Positions 62,045-64,000 of a stretch of 64,000 nucleotides of DNA are shown here, piece by piece. How positions within the stretch are numbered: position 1 is the first letter of the stretch; the number at the start of each line of letters is the position of its first letter. The stretch is from SIG480 sp045586595 (GTDB lineage Bacteria; Bacillota; Clostridia; Oscillospirales; JAAYXM01), in the NCBI GenBank assembly GCA_045586595.1, contig JAZNAQ010000026.1:1-64000 (forward strand), given 5' to 3'. A model generated the notes under the pieces. The model was not told where the DNA came from and did not search any database. It saw only the letters and a list, made by a program, of their open reading frames with translations. A program made the position numbers and the translations under genes.

Positions 62045-62758
62045 ATGAAAAAGAAAATTATAGTAACTACATTAGTAATTATATTTCTTGTAGCATTATG
62101 TGTTGTAGTTGCATTGTGGTTTAATCCGAATTTAAATAAATTCAAATTAAAAAGTGTAGAGAATAATGCGTTGGAATATATACATCAAACATATCCTGAA
62201 TTTACAGTCGATGATATTTCTGTTAGACACGAGTGGGGATCAATTTATTGTGATGGTGGTCATTATGTTGTTGATTATAATGACGAGAAAAGCGAAAGTC
62301 GAACGATAATATTTGACCATGCAGGTGCGGAAATTTTATCAGATAAATATATTGACTATGAGGCTTGGAAGATTATATATGATTATGAAGATAGTATAAA
62401 GGCACAAGTAACGGATGCTTTGAAAAATAAGTTGTCAATAGATGCGCATTATGTCATTATAGATGATATAAATGTATATGGTAAAGAACGGGAAATTGTT
62501 TTGGATGGATTGGATATATCAAGGGATTCTGTAAATTGCAGTATAGGTATTATCGGTGAAGATAATAGTTTATCCTTGGAGTTTGCGAAACTATCAAAAG
62601 AAATTTTTTGTACAGTATTTTCTTTAAAATTACCTATAGAGAATATAGAAATTTATCAACATAACTCGCCTGACAGCAGATTCGATATAACTTGCCCTGT
62701 GGATATGGGTACAATGAGCATAGAAGAAATTGAGAAACTTGTCAATTTTTGTTTCTAA
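62045..62758 (+). CDS. Hypothetical membrane-anchored protein
   Basis: The protein is 237 residues with one N-terminal hydrophobic segment (about 5-27) and an outward soluble part rich in Asp, Ile and Tyr. I do not recognise it. The leader upstream has TTGACACGAG...ATGTCGAAAGGAG, similar to the one at 60,197. No catalytic motif is evident. Confidence 0.65.
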   Translation: MKKKIIVTTLVIIFLVALCVVVALWFNPNLNKFKLKSVENNALEYIHQTYPEFTVDDISVRHEWGSIYCDGGHYVVDYNDEKSESRTIIFDHAGAEILSDKYIDYEAWKIIYDYEDSIKAQVTDALKNKLSIDAHYVIIDDINVYGKEREIVLDGLDISRDSVNCSIGIIGEDNSLSLEFAKLSKEIFCTVFSLKLPIENIEIYQHNSPDSRFDITCPVDMGTMSIEEIEKLVNFCF

Positions 62759-62870
62759 CATGATTTGAACTTGACACCAAAAATATTTGCATCTAAAACT
62801 TATGTGTCGTAATGTATATCGTATCGAATTTGTCTAAAAAAGAAGTTAAAATGCGGAAGGGAATATCTTT

Positions 62871-62894
62871 ATGGATATCATACAGACTTTTTAA
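62871..62894 (+). pseudogene. Scar of a deleted methyltransferase copy
   Basis: ATGGATATCATACAGACTTT and three more bases are identical to the first 23 bases of the methyltransferase gene at 61223. They lie behind a similar leader (GGAATAT) but run straight into TAACACGA, the leader block that normally follows such genes. Only MDIIQTF plus a stop remains. Confidence 0.7.
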
Positions 62895-62925
62895 CACGAA
62901 AGATGTTCGATGATCTCGAAAAAAC

Positions 62926-63053
62926 AAAGCCTTCCCCTTGAGGAGAAGGTTGTGTGCGAAGCAACTCGGATGAGGTGGAAAAGATAACGATTGCTTTGCA
63001 ATCTACACCTCACCACCGCCTACGGCGGAGCCTCTCCTCAAGGAGAAGCCTTT
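62926..63053. repeat. 128-bp palindromic intergenic repeat (MITE/REP-like)
   Basis: AAAGCCTTCCCCTTGAGGAG at the left end and its near-complement CTCCTCAAGGAGAAGCCTTT at the right end enclose smaller dyads, including CCGCCTACGGCGG. Related sequences are recalled as frequent dispersed intergenic repeats in gut Clostridia. It splits the CTCGAAA / GAAAGGAG leader of the small gene at 63069. Confidence 0.8.
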
Positions 63054-63068
63054 GAAAGGAGCACGATT

Positions 63069-63149
63069 ATGGATTTTGTAACTTGGTTTGTAATTGCTAT
63101 TGCAATAATCGTTCCAGTAGCAACATATATTTTTCACAATAAGGAATGA
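63069..63149 (+). CDS. 26-residue single-pass membrane peptide
   Basis: ATG 63069 behind GAAAGGAGC at 63054 reads 26 codons to TGA. After Met-Asp the peptide is almost entirely one hydrophobic helix (FVTWFVIAIAIIVPVATYIF) with a charged tail HNKE. The good ribosome binding site and composition favour a real small membrane protein or type I toxin-like peptide. Too short for family assignment. Confidence 0.5.
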   Translation: MDFVTWFVIAIAIIVPVATYIFHNKE

Positions 63150-63276
63150 TATTTGCTCTTACCTTGATATGAAGATGTTTTCAAAATAATTGGCATCTAG
63201 ATTATACAGTCTTTATAAAGTTTGATATACAAGGGATAAAATCGAATAAAACATAAAAAGAAAAAGGAGAATGAAA

Positions 63277-64000
63277 ATGTCAGCAAAAACAAAAATAATA
63301 ACTTTAATTGCGGTCTTGATATTATGTCTTGGAATGATTGTATATGGTACAATATCTGAAGGAAACTCAATAATGGATATAATGCCGAGATTGATTTTAA
63401 TGGGACTGACAGCAGTAGTAGTCATAATAAGAATTGCATCAAATTCTCCTAAAAAACAATCTATTGATATAGAATCATTGAAAAAGGATATTGTTACAGC
63501 TAAAGAATGGATAAAAACAGCTCTTGAATCATCAAGCTACCAGGCAGATTTCTCAATTGAAAGTTTAAAAGATATTGACCGTTTCTTTGACGAGCAAAAC
63601 AAAGATGATGGTATTTTATCGCAAAATACAGGTAGAATACTTTTTGCTTTAGGTGTATATGTTGGGGAAACTATAATTTCAAACTATGGTGGTCAGTGGG
63701 ATTTGAGCGGTTGTAAGAGTGAAACAAGTATTAGTGTAAGAGTTGATGAAAACACAGTTTTGTTCCCGGTTATCAGAGTTATGGCAAGATATGAGTATGG
63801 CACTGTAAATAGCATTTATGCTTACGGTTGTAGTATCAAGAAAGAAGAAAAGAGAAACTCAACAGATGTTGAAATTGATACATCAATAGTTGAAACTAAA
63901 AACATTGATGATATATGGAGAATAGAGGAAAAAGAAAACTTTATAGTTGCATTGAGTCAATACATAGCAGAAAAGTGTGAGTACGGAGATAATATTGAAA
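63277..64000 (+). CDS. Hypothetical membrane protein, 3' end beyond the window
   Basis: The reading frame is open from ATG 63277 (AAAAGGAGA 7 bases upstream; an ATG at 63271 touches that site) to the window end, 241 codons. There are two hydrophobic segments (about 5-25 and 36-53), then a soluble region beginning KKQSIDIESLKKDI. I do not recognise the family. Leader shares the GCATCTA element seen at 60,632 and 62,789. Confidence 0.7.
   Translation, partial: MSAKTKIITLIAVLILCLGMIVYGTISEGNSIMDIMPRLILMGLTAVVVIIRIASNSPKKQSIDIESLKKDIVTAKEWIKTALESSSYQADFSIESLKDIDRFFDEQNKDDGILSQNTGRILFALGVYVGETIISNYGGQWDLSGCKSETSISVRVDENTVLFPVIRVMARYEYGTVNSIYAYGCSIKKEEKRNSTDVEIDTSIVETKNIDDIWRIEEKENFIVALSQYIAEKCEYGDNIE

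Overview
The window looks like the chromosome of a low-GC, endospore-forming member of the class Clostridia, probably a gut Oscillospirales-type bacterium. The evidence is a complete spoIIAA-spoIIAB-sigF operon, Gram-positive style ribosome binding sites and promoters (several are TTGACA-17-TATAAT or one to two bases away), an argCJBDF operon with a short ArgC, an FMN riboswitch driving a RibU-type ECF transporter subunit, and Clostridia-type mobile elements. Genus and species cannot be fixed from the sequence alone.

Positions 1-10,950 are accessory. The 5' end of an IS256-family transposase (minus strand, running off the window) is followed by a tight five-gene minus-strand operon (331-6636). 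It encodes a zinc-finger DUF6076-like protein, a TPR-like plus HEPN protein with an R-x4-H RNase motif, a protein with a phospholipase-D-like C-terminus, and two unrecognised, mostly helical proteins. This is the best candidate for an undescribed defence or conflict system. Next comes a mobilisation module: an IncP-like oriT (TATCCTG/C nick consensus next to an inverted repeat), a MobP-type relaxase, three small accessory genes and a large serine recombinase, together an integrative mobilizable element. The oriT polarity would send the five-gene operon in first, if it belongs to the element.

Positions 11,000-23,400 are mostly core: a TraX-like membrane protein, a PqqD-like protein with an S26-type peptidase, an NhaC antiporter, argC-argJ-argB-argD-argF, an NADP-type secondary alcohol dehydrogenase, lrp-metK, and DUF951 plus a uridine phosphorylase. 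Positions 23,437-27,020 are an intact transposon. It has terminal inverted repeats of about 62 bp, a perfect 8-bp target duplication (GCGAAAAA), two passenger genes and an IS1595/ISXO2-like transposase with a SAP-like C-terminal segment. Upstream of the transposase promoter lies a strikingly regular array: 21 copies of TTATAA (17 of them TTATAAAA) spaced 21 or 22 bp apart, with two 12-bp steps. This array is the most unusual DNA structure in the window.

Positions 27,100-31,100 hold a DegT-type aminotransferase, a LysR regulator and a TRAP-like permease with a small membrane partner. Positions 31,300-47,800 are a surface polysaccharide cluster: initiating phosphoglycosyltransferase, ATP-grasp enzyme, four glycosyltransferases, Wzy-like polymerase, Wzx flippase, and CapE/CapF/CapG homologues expected to make UDP-N-acetyl-L-fucosamine. 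Then come two isolated phage-tail-like genes and a second UDP-GlcNAc 2-epimerase. Positions 47,800-58,700 are housekeeping: EamA transporter, PAP2 phosphatase, glyA, rarA, the spoIIA operon, pyrophosphatase, HtrA protease, a two-component system and riboswitch-controlled ribU. From about 58,700 to the end is a loose series of single genes (MATE exporter, small membrane proteins, YgjV-like protein, methyltransferase) whose leaders share repeated sequence. It includes a 128-bp palindromic repeat inserted in one leader and a scar of a deleted methyltransferase copy.
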